Made by a program: the position numbers and the translations under genes. Below the pieces are notes generated by a model. The model was given only the letters and a program-made list of their open reading frames with translations, did not search any database and was not told the origin of the DNA. A DNA stretch of 64,000 nucleotides from CAVYGN01 sp963796325 (GTDB taxonomy: Bacteria > Spirochaetota > Brevinematia > Brevinematales > JAOACQ01). This document shows, piece by piece, positions 25,526 through 34,987 of this stretch. How positions within the stretch are numbered: the stretch's first letter is position 1; every line of letters starts with the position of its first letter. Location: positions 372,001 to 436,000 of the forward strand of contig CAWCLF010000003.1 of NCBI GenBank assembly GCA_963796325.1, written 5' to 3'.

Positions 25526-26413
25526 TTACTCCAGGTTTCTGAGCTGCTCTCTGATCTTTTCAACCTCGCCCTTTATCAGGATCGTATTTTCTATGATTTT
25601 GTAATCGACGGATTTTGAAGAGATCGTATTGACTTCCCTGTTCATTTCCTGGCTTATGAAATCCATTTTTTTGCTGTCGCCGGGTATCTTTTCATCCAGG
25701 ATATTGCGGAACTGGATCAAATGGCTTTTCAGCCGCACTATTTCCTCGTTTATAGCAGTCCGGCTGGCCATTATTTCAGCTTCCATCATTATCCTGTTGC
25801 TGGCGAATGCGTCTTCCGTTTTATCGGGTATCAATTCTACAAGGCGTTCTTTGAGGTTTCTCTTGTACTTTTCAAGATTTGCAGGGTAGAGGACTTCTAT
25901 TTCGGCAAGGCTCTTTTCGACAAGGGACAGTGAGGAATCTATATCGTCCTTTGTTTTCGAACCTTCCCTGAACATCATATCGAGTATCTTGATTAAAACA
26001 TTTTTTGTCATTTCCATCAGGATGTTATGAAGGTCCTCGAAACCGCTCGTTCTTTCGATCTGCAGGATTCCGCCCAGGGACAGGTAATCTCCAATTGTTG
26101 CTTCGCGGGAGACTGCCACTTCCTTCGACAGTTCCTTAAGGGCGGTTTCATATTTTTTTGCAAGTTCCCGGTTTACGATTATGCTGTAGCTTTCGGCTTC
26201 TTTTTCGACGATCTTGATATATAAGTCGATTTTTCCTCGTTTGAGCTTCTCGTAAATTACATTTTTAAGGTCGTTTTCCCATTCGTCGATGAATGCCCCG
26301 GTCTTAAGCTTGAATTCGAAATAACGGGAATTGAGGCTTTTGAGTTCCACCGTAATGTCATACTGTTCGGTATTCCTTGTCTCGCTTGCGAAACCTGTCA
26401 TGCTCCTGATCAT
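25526..26413 (-). CDS. yicC: YicC family endoribonuclease
   Basis: A 295-residue protein with the family opening MIRSMTGFASETRN and VELKSLNSRYFEFKLK, a central helical region, and the C-terminal KMDFISQEMNREVNTISSKS signature ahead of KGEVEKIREQLRNLE. YicC/YloC proteins are cytoplasmic RNA-processing or RNA-decay factors. It lies 16 bp after rnc, another RNase, and before gmk. Confidence 0.93.
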   Translation of the reverse strand: MIRSMTGFASETRNTEQYDITVELKSLNSRYFEFKLKTGAFIDEWENDLKNVIYEKLKRGKIDLYIKIVEKEAESYSIIVNRELAKKYETALKELSKEVAVSREATIGDYLSLGGILQIERTSGFEDLHNILMEMTKNVLIKILDMMFREGSKTKDDIDSSLSLVEKSLAEIEVLYPANLEKYKRNLKERLVELIPDKTEDAFASNRIMMEAEIMASRTAINEEIVRLKSHLIQFRNILDEKIPGDSKKMDFISQEMNREVNTISSKSVDYKIIENTILIKGEVEKIREQLRNLE

Positions 26414-26429
26414 TGAAATATACCGCCTT

Positions 26430-27188
26430 TTAGAGCTTATTTTGAATTTTTAAGGATTCGACAATCTGTTCAGCCGCTTTCTGCTCCGCTTCCTTTTTTG
26501 TTCTCCCTTTTGCGGCGGCCTTATATTCGTTATGAACATGGACGGAGACTTCGAATATCTTGTTGTGATCGGGCCCCGTTTCCCTGACGATCCGGTAAAC
26601 CGGGTATTCCCTGAACCTGGAAACAGACCATTTCTGCAGTTGAGTTTTAAAGTCCCTGGTCCCGGTTTTGAGGCGTTTCATTATCTCAGGTTCAAGGATG
26701 GTCTTGACGAATTCAAGGGCTTTCCCGAAGCCGTTTTCCAGGAAAACAACACCTATGACAGATTCCGTGATATCGGCTGCAACCTTTTGCCTGGCCCTGG
26801 GGTCGGAAAGAGTTTCCCCTTTGCCGAGGTTGATATGATCGAGGAGTTTAAGCCCGAAAGCTATCTCCGATAACGTTTTTTCGTCAACCAGGCTTGATCG
26901 CAGGGCCGAAAGGCCCCCTTCAGACAGGTTCGGATTGTCTATATAAAGGAGGTAGGCGATAGAGGCGTTAAGGATCGAATCCCCGAGGAATTCAAGCCTT
27001 TCGTAGGGCTCCTGGTAAACGCCGGATTTATCGGTGCATGATGAGTGGGTGAAGGCCGTGTCGAGCAGGGCATAGTTTTTTATGCTGATTGAAAGCCCGG
27101 CCGACAGCCTTTTTAACTCTATTAACCTTTCTTCGCTTAAGCGCTGCTTTTTAAGCTTATTGGTATTTTTTGAAAACCAGTGTAACAT
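26430..27188 (-). CDS. rnc: Ribonuclease III
   Basis: A 252-residue double-strand-specific RNase. The catalytic domain shows YERLEFLGDSILN (metal-binding glutamate and aspartate) and a late metal-site region LPDPRARQKVAADITESVIG-like stretch (SDPRARQKVAADITESVIGV). The C-terminal 70 residues are a double-stranded-RNA-binding domain ending KAAAKGRTKKEAEQKAAEQI. The start at 27188 lies 32 bp inside fabF in another frame; it is the only good candidate, since an earlier one would add an unrelated 35 residues. It matures rRNA and other transcripts. Confidence 0.93.
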   Translation of the reverse strand: MLHWFSKNTNKLKKQRLSEERLIELKRLSAGLSISIKNYALLDTAFTHSSCTDKSGVYQEPYERLEFLGDSILNASIAYLLYIDNPNLSEGGLSALRSSLVDEKTLSEIAFGLKLLDHINLGKGETLSDPRARQKVAADITESVIGVVFLENGFGKALEFVKTILEPEIMKRLKTGTRDFKTQLQKWSVSRFREYPVYRIVRETGPDHNKIFEVSVHVHNEYKAAAKGRTKKEAEQKAAEQIVESLKIQNKL

Positions 27189-28407
27189 TATGGCCACCGA
27201 ATCCAAATGAATTACTGATACCGTAATTGATATCGCATGATACCGCTTTTCCCGGTACATAATCGAGGTCGCATTCAGGATCGGGATTATCAATGTTTAT
27301 AGTAGGATGAACGATGCCTGTCTCGATCATTTTTATTACGGCGATCGCTTCGATTCCTCCTGCGGCTCCGAGTGTATGTCCGATCATCGATTTGGATGAG
27401 TTCACCTTTAATTTATAAGCATAATCGCCGAAAACCGATTTCAGCGCTTTTGTTTCCGCTACATCTCCCAGGGGCGTAGATGTGCCATGAGTATTAACAA
27501 GCTGGACGTCCTCCGGTTTAATGCCGGCTTTCCTGAGAGCATTTTTCATAGCAAGGGCTGCGCCGCTGCCGTCAGGGATCGGAGCGGTTATATGATATGC
27601 ATCCGCACTTACTCCGTACGATGCAATTTCGGCCAATATTTTTGCACCTCTTTTCACTGCATGCCCGAGTTCTTCAAGTACAAGCACTCCGGCTCCCTCG
27701 CCCATAACAAAGCCGTCCCTGTCCCTGTCGAAAGGCCGGGAAGCTTTTTCCGGCATATCGTTGTAATGGGTTGACAGAGCCTGGCACTGAGTAAAGCCCG
27801 CAAAGCCGAGAGTCGACATGGAAGCCTCGCTTCCGCCGGTTATCATTACATCGGCATCACCCGCGACGATATGATTGTAAGAGGCGCTGATGCCATGGCC
27901 GGCCGATGCGCATGCGCTTGACACCGAGTAATTGGGCCCATGATAGCTGTTCTCTATCGAGATGTAGCCGGAAGCTATATCGGTTATAAGCATGGCAATA
28001 AAAAACGGGGATACCTTTTTGTGACCGCTCACATACATTTTTACGGCGTTGTCATAATAAGTGTTTATCCCGCCGATTCCCGAAGCGATGATTACGCCTA
28101 TCATATCTCTGTCTGCCTGAGATTCCTTTAAGCCGCTTTGGGCGATAGCTTCCCTGGACGCAATCATTGCAAGATGGCAGTACCTGTCCATCTTCCTTGA
28201 TATTTTTTTATCGATATAATCTTCAATGTTGAGACTGGCATTTTTGATCTCGGCGCCGACAAGACAGGGAGAGTCTTTAAGGTCGATATTCGAAACGCGG
28301 GATATTCCTGATTTCCCCGCTTTAAGGTTATCCCAGAAATCGGCAACATTAAAGCCCAGGGAATTTATTGTACCCATTCCTGTTACAACAACTCTTCTGT
28401 TTTCCAT
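27157..28407 (-). CDS. fabF: 3-oxoacyl-ACP synthase II
   Basis: A 416-residue condensing enzyme. The ATG has GGAGG 5 nt upstream. The Cys-His-His triad is visible in SVSSACASAGHGIS, NTHGTSTPLGD and SKSMIGHTLGAAGG, and the C-terminal NSFGFGGHN loop is present. It elongates acyl-ACP with malonyl-ACP in fatty-acid synthesis. It follows fabG by 15 bp. The acyl carrier protein gene that usually lies between fabG and fabF is not there. Confidence 0.95.
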   Translation of the reverse strand: MENRRVVVTGMGTINSLGFNVADFWDNLKAGKSGISRVSNIDLKDSPCLVGAEIKNASLNIEDYIDKKISRKMDRYCHLAMIASREAIAQSGLKESQADRDMIGVIIASGIGGINTYYDNAVKMYVSGHKKVSPFFIAMLITDIASGYISIENSYHGPNYSVSSACASAGHGISASYNHIVAGDADVMITGGSEASMSTLGFAGFTQCQALSTHYNDMPEKASRPFDRDRDGFVMGEGAGVLVLEELGHAVKRGAKILAEIASYGVSADAYHITAPIPDGSGAALAMKNALRKAGIKPEDVQLVNTHGTSTPLGDVAETKALKSVFGDYAYKLKVNSSKSMIGHTLGAAGGIEAIAVIKMIETGIVHPTINIDNPDPECDLDYVPGKAVSCDINYGISNSFGFGGHNVTLVFKKYQ

Positions 28408-28422
28408 TATTCCTCCATTCAA

Positions 28423-29169
28423 TTAAGACATTACCATTCCGCCGTCGACAACAAGGACCTGCCCGGTTATATAATCGGAATCCGGAGAGGATAAAAATAA
28501 AACAGCTTTTGCCACATCGAGAGGCTGCCCCATTCTTCCCATCGGGACCTGTGTAAGGATCTTCTCCTTATCGGCTTCCTGCAGCTTATCGGTCATTGCC
28601 GTCTGGATGAAACCCGGAGCCACGGCGTTAACCGTAACCCCCCGCGCAGCCAGTTCTTTCGCCGCTGTTTTTGTAAGGGCGATTACCCCGCCCTTGGAGG
28701 CCGAATAATTTGCCTGGCCTGCATTTCCGGTAATACCGATTATGGAAGCGATGTTGACAATCTTGCCGCTCCTCTGCTTCATCATTACAGGAAACGATGC
28801 TTTTATACCGTTGAAAACCCCTTTCAGATTGATATTGAGCACAAGATCGAAGTCCTCGGGAGTCATCCTGAGGATAAGATTGTCACGCGTTATTCCTGCA
28901 TTATTGACAAGAATATCAAGACTTCCCCATTCGCTTTTCGTCTTAGCTACCAGGGCTTCCATTTCTTTAAAGTTCGTAACGTCGACTTTTATTGCAAAAC
29001 TTTTTACTCCCATCGCCGCTATCTCGCCCGATGTGGCTATACTGGCCTCTTCGTTGACATCGACGATAGCTACATTTGCGCCTTCAGATGCGAGCATTTG
29101 AGCGATGGATTTGCCTATACCTCTTGCCGAACCGGTGACGATTGCATTCTTGCCGGTTAATTTTCCCAT
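28423..29169 (-). CDS. fabG: 3-oxoacyl-ACP reductase
   Basis: A 248-residue SDR with TGSARGIGKSIA (NADPH binding), LVNNAGITRDNL, and the catalytic NYSASKGGVIALTK (Tyr and Lys), with the serine in IVNIASIIG. The C-terminus SDYITGQVLVVDGGMVMS is typical of FabG. It reduces 3-oxoacyl-ACP in fatty-acid elongation. GGAGG lies before the ATG. Its place between plsX and fabF supports FabG over other SDRs. Confidence 0.95.
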   Translation of the reverse strand: MGKLTGKNAIVTGSARGIGKSIAQMLASEGANVAIVDVNEEASIATSGEIAAMGVKSFAIKVDVTNFKEMEALVAKTKSEWGSLDILVNNAGITRDNLILRMTPEDFDLVLNINLKGVFNGIKASFPVMMKQRSGKIVNIASIIGITGNAGQANYSASKGGVIALTKTAAKELAARGVTVNAVAPGFIQTAMTDKLQEADKEKILTQVPMGRMGQPLDVAKAVLFLSSPDSDYITGQVLVVDGGMVMS

Positions 29170-29224
29170 TGGATCCTCCGGTTTATTTCTTATTGAAAAA
29201 TTTATGTTTACTCATTTTTGCCGG

Positions 29225-29297
29225 CTTATGGTCTTTTACCCCCCACCTACGGGGTGAGGCAATAACCATAAGGCTTGTCTTGAGTCTTTGACTCAAG
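29225..29297. repeat. Two nested inverted repeats between plsX and fabG
   Basis: An outer stem CTTATGGT/ACCATAAG (29225-29232 and 29265-29272) encloses a second stem ACCCC/GGGGT (29238-29242 and 29251-29255). Next to it, CTTGAGTC and GACTCAAG (29279-29286 and 29290-29297) form an 8-bp stem with a 3-nt loop. No T run follows on the minus strand. The 187-bp gap is the only long gap inside the operon, so these may be processing or attenuation structures. Confidence 0.55.
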
Positions 29298-29356
29298 GCG
29301 TTTATTAGGGAATTAATAAACTGGTTGTTATAACAGAGTTAGTTATAGAACCGTCC

Positions 29357-30385
29357 TCATAATATTTCTTTTTCGCTGTTCTGATGGAGTTCTTCAAGAC
29401 GCTTCCGGAGCTTGCCGAGGACATCGTGCCTGACAGAGTTGACCGCGGCATTGATCCCGTACCTGATAGCCGTTCTTCCCGACTTGCCATGCCCGATGAA
29501 CACATTGCCGTTGACGCCTAATAAGGGTGCGCCGCCGTACTGCTCGGGGTCGGCTTTCTTCCTCAATTCCCGCATGGCTCCGGCATAAAAGGGAAAAGTG
29601 AGTATGGCGCCCAGATGATTGGAAAGCGATTTTTTTAAAAGACGAGAAAAAGTCGTCGCTGTCCCTTCGACGGTTTTCAATGCAATGTTGCCGATATACC
29701 CGTCGCAAATAACCACATCCACATCGTCCGAAAGAATCTGGTGTCCTTCGACATTTCCCTTGAAATTGATATCGATCTCCGACAGTCTTTTGAAAACTGC
29801 CCTGCTGGAGGACGTTCCTTTGTGGGATTCCTCTCCGATATTTAAAAGCCCTATCCTGGGGTTGTTTTTGCCGAGCATTTCTTCGGCATATATCTTGCCC
29901 ATTACAGCGAATTTAACAAGGTCTTCAACTTCACATTCGGTGCTTGCTCCGACATCGAGACATATATTGACTTTGCCTTCGATATTGGGAAGTACCGATG
30001 CAAGAGCCGGTTTTTTAATTCCTCTGACCCTGCCGAGTATCAGGGCGGCTGCCACGACAATTGCCCCTGTATTGCCGGGTGAAAAAAAGGCCTGGATCTC
30101 CCCCTTCTTCAGGGCATGAAGGCCTTTTACTATACTGGAATCCTTCTTCTGCTTGATAATAGCGAGGGGATCGTCATCCATCGTTATGACTTCGGATGCT
30201 TCGATAAAACTTATGCGCTTTATATTTTTATTAAATCGGTGCACCTGGAGCAGGGGCTTATATATTTCACCTCTTCCTATCATTACAACTTCGATATCCG
30301 GGATCTCGTTGACTGAATCGATACAGCCATGGATCAATTTTTTTAAGTCGGTCTCGCCGCTAATGATATCGACACCGATTTTCAT
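29357..30385 (-). CDS. plsX: Phosphate acyltransferase PlsX
   Basis: A 342-residue protein matching PlsX, which makes acyl-phosphate from acyl-ACP for phospholipid synthesis at the membrane. Characteristic segments are FFSPGNTGAIVVAAALILGR, then LPNIEGKVNICLDVGAS, GLLNIGEES and VICDGYIGNIALKTVEG, ending GAPLLGVNGNVFIGHGKS. The first residues (MKIGVDIISGE) are shorter than the usual MKIAVDAMGGD, with the family's DAMGGD replaced. It follows rpmF by 17 bp. Confidence 0.93.
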   Translation of the reverse strand: MKIGVDIISGETDLKKLIHGCIDSVNEIPDIEVVMIGRGEIYKPLLQVHRFNKNIKRISFIEASEVITMDDDPLAIIKQKKDSSIVKGLHALKKGEIQAFFSPGNTGAIVVAAALILGRVRGIKKPALASVLPNIEGKVNICLDVGASTECEVEDLVKFAVMGKIYAEEMLGKNNPRIGLLNIGEESHKGTSSSRAVFKRLSEIDINFKGNVEGHQILSDDVDVVICDGYIGNIALKTVEGTATTFSRLLKKSLSNHLGAILTFPFYAGAMRELRKKADPEQYGGAPLLGVNGNVFIGHGKSGRTAIRYGINAAVNSVRHDVLGKLRKRLEELHQNSEKEIL

Positions 30386-30402
30386 CAGGTTTTCCAAGGC
30401 TA

Positions 30403-30597
30403 TTAACCCTCTTTGACGACTTTCGTAATTATTTGCTTACCTTTGTAAAAACCGCATGATTCGCAGACCCTGTGAGGGACTTTTAAAGCTCCGCAATTAG
30501 GGCAAACCGACATAGCCGGAGCGGACATTTTATAGTATCCGTTAGCTTTTCTCATCCTGCTTTTACATTTCGCAGTTTTATGTTTAGGAACTGGCAT
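30403..30597 (-). CDS. rpmF: 50S ribosomal protein L32
   Basis: A 64-residue protein with MPVPKHKTAKCKSRMRKANG and a zinc ribbon (CPNCG ... CESCG), followed by the tyrosine-lysine stretch GFYKGKQI. This is the zinc-binding form of L32. It is the first gene of the fatty-acid operon, the usual rpmF-plsX arrangement, behind a near-consensus promoter with AAGGAG before its ATG. Confidence 0.96.
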   Translation of the reverse strand: MPVPKHKTAKCKSRMRKANGYYKMSAPAMSVCPNCGALKVPHRVCESCGFYKGKQIITKVVKEG

Positions 30598-30633
30598 GAT
30601 TATTCTCCTTAATAATAATTGTAAGTAACATGT

Positions 30634-30662
30634 ATTTTATCTGTTCGGCCGGTGATTGTCAA
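30634..30662 (-). promoter_or_regulatory. Sigma70-type promoter of the rpmF-fatty acid operon
   Basis: On the minus strand TTGACA (30662-30657) and TAAAAT (30639-30634) are 17 bp apart, about 40 bp before rpmF. Confidence 0.75.
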
Positions 30663-30743
30663 AAAATAAATCATTTTAAAAAACCTTAATTTGAATAAAT
30701 TCTGACTGACAGACCGGATCATGCCCTTAAATTGTAAATTATA

Positions 30744-30778
30744 CAAAAAATAAGGGGCCGCCTTGGGGGCAGCCCCTT
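30744..30778 (-). terminator. Rho-independent terminator of the GH94 gene
   Basis: On the minus strand an 11-bp stem with one mismatch (AAGGGGCTGCC paired with GGCGGCCCCTT) closes a short loop and is followed by ATTTTTTG. It lies about 130 bp after the stop codon. Confidence 0.8.
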
Positions 30779-30909
30779 CACTCACAAAGTGAGTTTGCAG
30801 AATTGGGAGGGGAATCTAATTCTGCATTAATCAATTGAATTATCGGATAAACCGGGATATTTTTTAATATTTTTATAATAAAAGCCCTGATTTATTTTCT
30901 CTGCCGGAT

Positions 30910-33345
30910 TCAGCCCATTAAAACCGATACGCTATGTTCCTTGCCGTCGCTGAAAACCGGAAGAATCAGGCCGTCGATCATAACACCGTCTACTGTGATC
31001 GATTTCACTCCCTTTGAAATATGCCCGGGATTTGAAATTTCGATAATGTATGAAGACCCCCTGTAATACCGGACAACGGAAAAAGAATCCCAGTTTCCGG
31101 GTATGCAGGGATCTATCATGAGGCCCTTGTACTGCGGCTTGATTCCGAGGATAAATTGCGATACCGCTACGAAATGCCAGCCTGCTGTTCCTGTCAGCCA
31201 TGAATTTTTTGCCTCGCCGAAGCGTTTTGCGTCTTTGCCTGCCACCATCTGGGAATAGACATAAGGCTCCATTTTGTGGATCTGGCTCTCGTCTTCGAGA
31301 TAAGCCGGCGCTACCTTGGAATAATACTCGAAGGCCCTTTCGCCGCGTCCCAGGGCAGCTTCTGCGGCGATAATCCATGAATTGCTATGGCAGAATATCC
31401 CGGCGTTTTCCTTGTAACCGGCCGGATAAGTAGATATTTCGCCCATGTTTATGTAATATTTTGTAAATGCAGGGTTTTGCAGGACAAGGCCGTATTTGGT
31501 GTCAAGGTATTTTTTACATGAATCGAGCGCCTTTTCGACATATCCCTCGCCAAGTCCTATGCCGGCCATCGAACAGATGCCCTGGGTTTCTATAAAGATC
31601 TTTCCCTCTTCGTTTTCATGGCTTCCTATCGGCTTACTGAAATCGTCATAAGCCCTTAAGAACCATTCGCCGTCCCATCCATGCTTCATAATGGTGTCCT
31701 CCATCGTCTTAAGCAGCTTTACGGCTTTTTGCCTCTCTTTTTTTTCTCCCATATAATCGCACATCTCCAGGAAATCCGGCCCGCAGTATACAAATAAGCC
31801 TGCGATAAATACGGATTCTGCAACTTTTCCGTCTTTCGAAGTTGTGGTCTGGAAGGATTCGTCTGGAGTTTTCGAAAAACAGTTGAGGTTGAGGCAGTCG
31901 TTCCAATCCGCCCTGCCGATAAGCGGAAGCCCATGGGGCCCTGTATTATCAGCGGCATGATAAAAGGAGCGCTTAAGGTGCTCGAAGAGGCTGGCTTTAT
32001 TCTTTTCATTGCTGTCGAAGGGGACAAGTTCTTTCAGGATAGACCAGTCGCCCGTTTCTTTAATGTAAGAGCCTGTGGATAGTACTATCCAGAGGGGATC
32101 GTCGTTGAAATTCCCTCCTACTTCATTGTTTCCCTTTTTAGTCAGGGGCTGGTACTGGTGATAGGCTCCTCCGTCGGTAAGCTGGGTTGCCGCCAGGTCG
32201 AGTATCCTTTCCCTGGCCCTTTCCGGTATCTGGTGCATAAAGCCGAGGAGGTCCTGGTTCGAATCTCTGAACCCCATTCCACGTCCTATGCCCGATTCGA
32301 AATAGGAAGCGCTCCTGGACATATTGAAAGTGACCATGCATTGGTACTGGTTCCAGATATTGACCATCCTGCACAGCTTTTCATCCGCGGCTTTTACCTG
32401 ATAGCGCGACAACAGCTTTCCCCAGTATTCCTTCAGTTCTTCGAATGCCTTCGCAACAAGGGTGCCGCTCTTGTATTTCTCCATCATTTCGTATGCTTTC
32501 TTTTTATTGACAATGCCCTTTCCCTGCCATTTTTCAGCTTCTTCATTTTCAATGTACCCGAGGACGAAAATCAATTCTCTTTCTTCGCCGGGCGCTAAGT
32601 CGATTTTAATGCTGTGTGAAGCAATTGGGGACCAGCCGTCCGCAATGGATTTGTTCGAAGAGCCCTGAATGACCGCCTGGGGGGCTTCGGGACCGTTATA
32701 AAGTCCTATAAAACTGTCGCGGTCGGAGTCGAAACCGTCGATATCGGCGTTTACGGAATAAAAAGAATAATGATTGCGCCTTTCCTTGTATTCCGTTTTG
32801 TGGAATATTGCCGATTTTTCAATTTCAACTTCGCCTGTATTGAAATTTCTCTGGAAATTTGTCATGTCGTCCAGCGCATTCCAAAGGCAGAATTCAATAA
32901 ATGAAAAGAGTTTGATATGCTTTTCATTATTACCCGTATTCCTGAGGGTGACCCAGTGAATTTCGCAGTTTTCACCGAGAGGGACAAAATAAAGCACTTC
33001 AGCTTTTATACCGTTCCTCTGTCCTGTTATCGAAGTATAGCCGAGGCCATGGCGGCATTCGTAGGAATCGAGGTCTTTTTTTACAGGTTTCCATCCCGGC
33101 GACCAGAAATCTCCGCCGTCGTAAATATAAAAATAGCGTCCGTTATTATCCACCGGCACGTTATTGTACCTGAACCTTGTGATCCTCCGGAGCCTTGCAT
33201 CCTTGTAAAAACAGTATCCACCGGAAGTATTTGAAATGATCGAGAAAAAATCCTCCGTTCCAAGGTAATTGATCCAGGGATAAGGCGTTTGCGGCGAACT
33301 GATGACATATTCTTTATTCGCATCATCGAAAAAACCGAACTTCAT
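30910..33345 (-). CDS. Cellobiose phosphorylase family enzyme (GH94)
   Basis: An 811-residue protein, the length of bacterial cellobiose phosphorylases. It opens MKFGFFDDANKEYVISSPQT, carries ESGIGRGMGFRDSNQDLLGF and, at the active site, GRADWNDCLNL with the general-acid aspartate, followed by an (alpha/alpha)6 barrel and a C-terminal jelly roll. There is no signal peptide. It cleaves a beta-1,4-glucan disaccharide with phosphate to glucose 1-phosphate and glucose, saving ATP. The GH1 gene lies just upstream on the same strand. Cellobiose is most likely, but other GH94 disaccharides such as laminaribiose remain possible. Confidence 0.9.
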   Translation of the reverse strand: MKFGFFDDANKEYVISSPQTPYPWINYLGTEDFFSIISNTSGGYCFYKDARLRRITRFRYNNVPVDNNGRYFYIYDGGDFWSPGWKPVKKDLDSYECRHGLGYTSITGQRNGIKAEVLYFVPLGENCEIHWVTLRNTGNNEKHIKLFSFIEFCLWNALDDMTNFQRNFNTGEVEIEKSAIFHKTEYKERRNHYSFYSVNADIDGFDSDRDSFIGLYNGPEAPQAVIQGSSNKSIADGWSPIASHSIKIDLAPGEERELIFVLGYIENEEAEKWQGKGIVNKKKAYEMMEKYKSGTLVAKAFEELKEYWGKLLSRYQVKAADEKLCRMVNIWNQYQCMVTFNMSRSASYFESGIGRGMGFRDSNQDLLGFMHQIPERARERILDLAATQLTDGGAYHQYQPLTKKGNNEVGGNFNDDPLWIVLSTGSYIKETGDWSILKELVPFDSNEKNKASLFEHLKRSFYHAADNTGPHGLPLIGRADWNDCLNLNCFSKTPDESFQTTTSKDGKVAESVFIAGLFVYCGPDFLEMCDYMGEKKERQKAVKLLKTMEDTIMKHGWDGEWFLRAYDDFSKPIGSHENEEGKIFIETQGICSMAGIGLGEGYVEKALDSCKKYLDTKYGLVLQNPAFTKYYINMGEISTYPAGYKENAGIFCHSNSWIIAAEAALGRGERAFEYYSKVAPAYLEDESQIHKMEPYVYSQMVAGKDAKRFGEAKNSWLTGTAGWHFVAVSQFILGIKPQYKGLMIDPCIPGNWDSFSVVRYYRGSSYIIEISNPGHISKGVKSITVDGVMIDGLILPVFSDGKEHSVSVLMG

Positions 33346-33501
33346 TGGGACCCTCCAGACTTTTTTATTATAAAGACGCCGGCCCGCGATAACATCTTCC
33401 GTTGAAGCAATTTATATACCGGCCTTTGAAAATAACGGGAAATATTTTAATGCACTCAATTATTTTAATCAATTTATTCCTTTTTGTGAAAACCTGATCT
33501 T

Positions 33502-34848
33502 TTACAAAACCCTGCCTGCCTTTATGACGGAAGAGTAGTATTTTCCGCTCAGTTTTACGGTCCTTGCCATATTCGAGTAATTGACCCTCACGATGCCGAA
33601 CCGTTTCGTATATCCCCATGCCCATTCGAAATTATCCATCAGGCTCCACAGGAAATATCCCTTGAGGTTTATACCGTCGCTGACAGCTTTCGAACACATT
33701 TCCAGATGCGTCCGCAGGTACTCCAGCCTGTCGACATCGAGCACTTCGCCCCGGTCTGTCTCGACGTCGTCGCAGGCCATCCCGTTTTCAGTAATATACA
33801 TCGGAATCCCCGGGAAATTATCCTGCGAATGCTTCAGGGTGTAATATACGGCTTTCGGGGATATTCCCCAGTTCATTTCTGTCCTGGGGTAGCTTTTCGG
33901 GAGCGGCATCAATTCATAGCCTTTTTCGTTATCCGCCGAACGGACAGGATCGCCGTAGTATGCGTTATAACCGATAAAATCGAGCTTAGTTCCTATAGTT
34001 TTCATTTCATCCGGTGTGAAACTGGCCATATCCGGCCCTTCCTTGTCGATCAATTCCCGGCCGTACCGGCCCGTCATAACAGGGAAGAGAATCTTCTGAT
34101 TGGCGTCGATCCATGCCTTCGATGCCGCCTTTATATGATCCGGAGAGTCGTATACAGGCCATGTGTGGGAGGGTACTTCGACGAGGCCGACGCTGACATT
34201 GCGTTTTGCTGCGGATCTTATTGCCGAAACGGCCATGCCATTACCCAGCATGGCGTTATGAATAGTCTGGTTTATAACTTTACGGGATTCCAGTTTGCCC
34301 GGCGCATGCTTGTCTATGCCGTGGGCCATCCAGGTAAAACAAATGATTTCATTCATAGTCGCCCAGAACCTGATCCTGTCTGAAAGCCTGTCTGCCATCA
34401 ATCCCGAATACTCCGCGAAAAGCCTGGATACGGTTTTATCCCTCCATCCCCCGTACCTGTCCTCAAGGGTTTGGGGCAGGTCCCAATGGAACAGGGTGAC
34501 GAAAGGCTCGATCCCGGCAGCGAGAAGTTCATCGGTCAGCCTCGAATAAAAATCCAGCCCTTTCTGGTTGATCCTGCCTTCGCCTTCCGGAAATATCCTT
34601 GGCCATGCTATTGAAAACCGGTAGGATTTAAGGCCGAGCTCCTTCATCAGGGCTACATCTTCCTTATATAAATGATAATGATCGCAGGCAATGTCCCCGT
34701 TCTGGTTATTGAGGATCTTGCCCGGCCTGCGTGTGAACGTATCCCATACGGACACGCCCCTTCCGTCTTCCTTTACCGCTCCCTCGACCTGATACGAGGC
34801 CGTGGCGGCTCCCCACAAGAAATCTTCCGGGAAAGTAAACGAATTCAT
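33502..34848 (-). CDS. Beta-glucosidase-type glycoside hydrolase (GH1)
   Basis: A 448-residue cytoplasmic enzyme beginning FPEDFLWGAATASYQVEGA. The acid/base glutamate lies in WATMNEI and the nucleophile in YITENGMA, and WSLMDNFEWAWGYTKRFG is present near the C-terminus. Such enzymes hydrolyse beta-glucosides or related disaccharides taken into the cell. It is followed by the GH94 phosphorylase after 156 bp and has a well-formed promoter, so the two give parallel hydrolytic and phosphorolytic routes. No transporter is adjacent. Confidence 0.93.
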   Translation of the reverse strand: MNSFTFPEDFLWGAATASYQVEGAVKEDGRGVSVWDTFTRRPGKILNNQNGDIACDHYHLYKEDVALMKELGLKSYRFSIAWPRIFPEGEGRINQKGLDFYSRLTDELLAAGIEPFVTLFHWDLPQTLEDRYGGWRDKTVSRLFAEYSGLMADRLSDRIRFWATMNEIICFTWMAHGIDKHAPGKLESRKVINQTIHNAMLGNGMAVSAIRSAAKRNVSVGLVEVPSHTWPVYDSPDHIKAASKAWIDANQKILFPVMTGRYGRELIDKEGPDMASFTPDEMKTIGTKLDFIGYNAYYGDPVRSADNEKGYELMPLPKSYPRTEMNWGISPKAVYYTLKHSQDNFPGIPMYITENGMACDDVETDRGEVLDVDRLEYLRTHLEMCSKAVSDGINLKGYFLWSLMDNFEWAWGYTKRFGIVRVNYSNMARTVKLSGKYYSSVIKAGRVL

Positions 34849-34910
34849 TTTTACTCCTTGAAAAGCGATTGCCCAGACAAAATCAGAGGCATAGCAGAGA
34901 AGCGCTAATA

Positions 34911-34939
34911 ATTATAAAGACTGCTTTGTTAACGGTCAA
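34911..34939 (-). promoter_or_regulatory. Promoter of the GH1 gene
   Basis: On the minus strand TTGACC (34939-34934) and a perfect TATAAT (34916-34911) are 17 bp apart, about 60 bp before the start codon. Confidence 0.7.
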
Positions 34940-34967
34940 TTTATTGAATTGTTATTGAAATTTCCTC

Positions 34968-34987
34968 AAAACATGGGTAAATGTTTT
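34968..34987. promoter_or_regulatory. Candidate operator in the GH1/lipoprotein divergent region
   Basis: A perfect 7-bp inverted repeat, AAAACAT and ATGTTTT, is separated by 6 nt. It lies 28 bp upstream of the GH1 -35 box, a position suiting an activator, or it may control the divergent gene at 35079. No regulator is encoded nearby. Confidence 0.45.

Larger units (their letters stand above)
30598..30909. other. Intergenic region between GH94 gene and rpmF
   Basis: About 310 bp without a gene. It holds the rpmF promoter at its left edge and the GH94 terminator near 30760. Nothing else is seen in the remaining AT-rich sequence. Confidence 0.6.
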
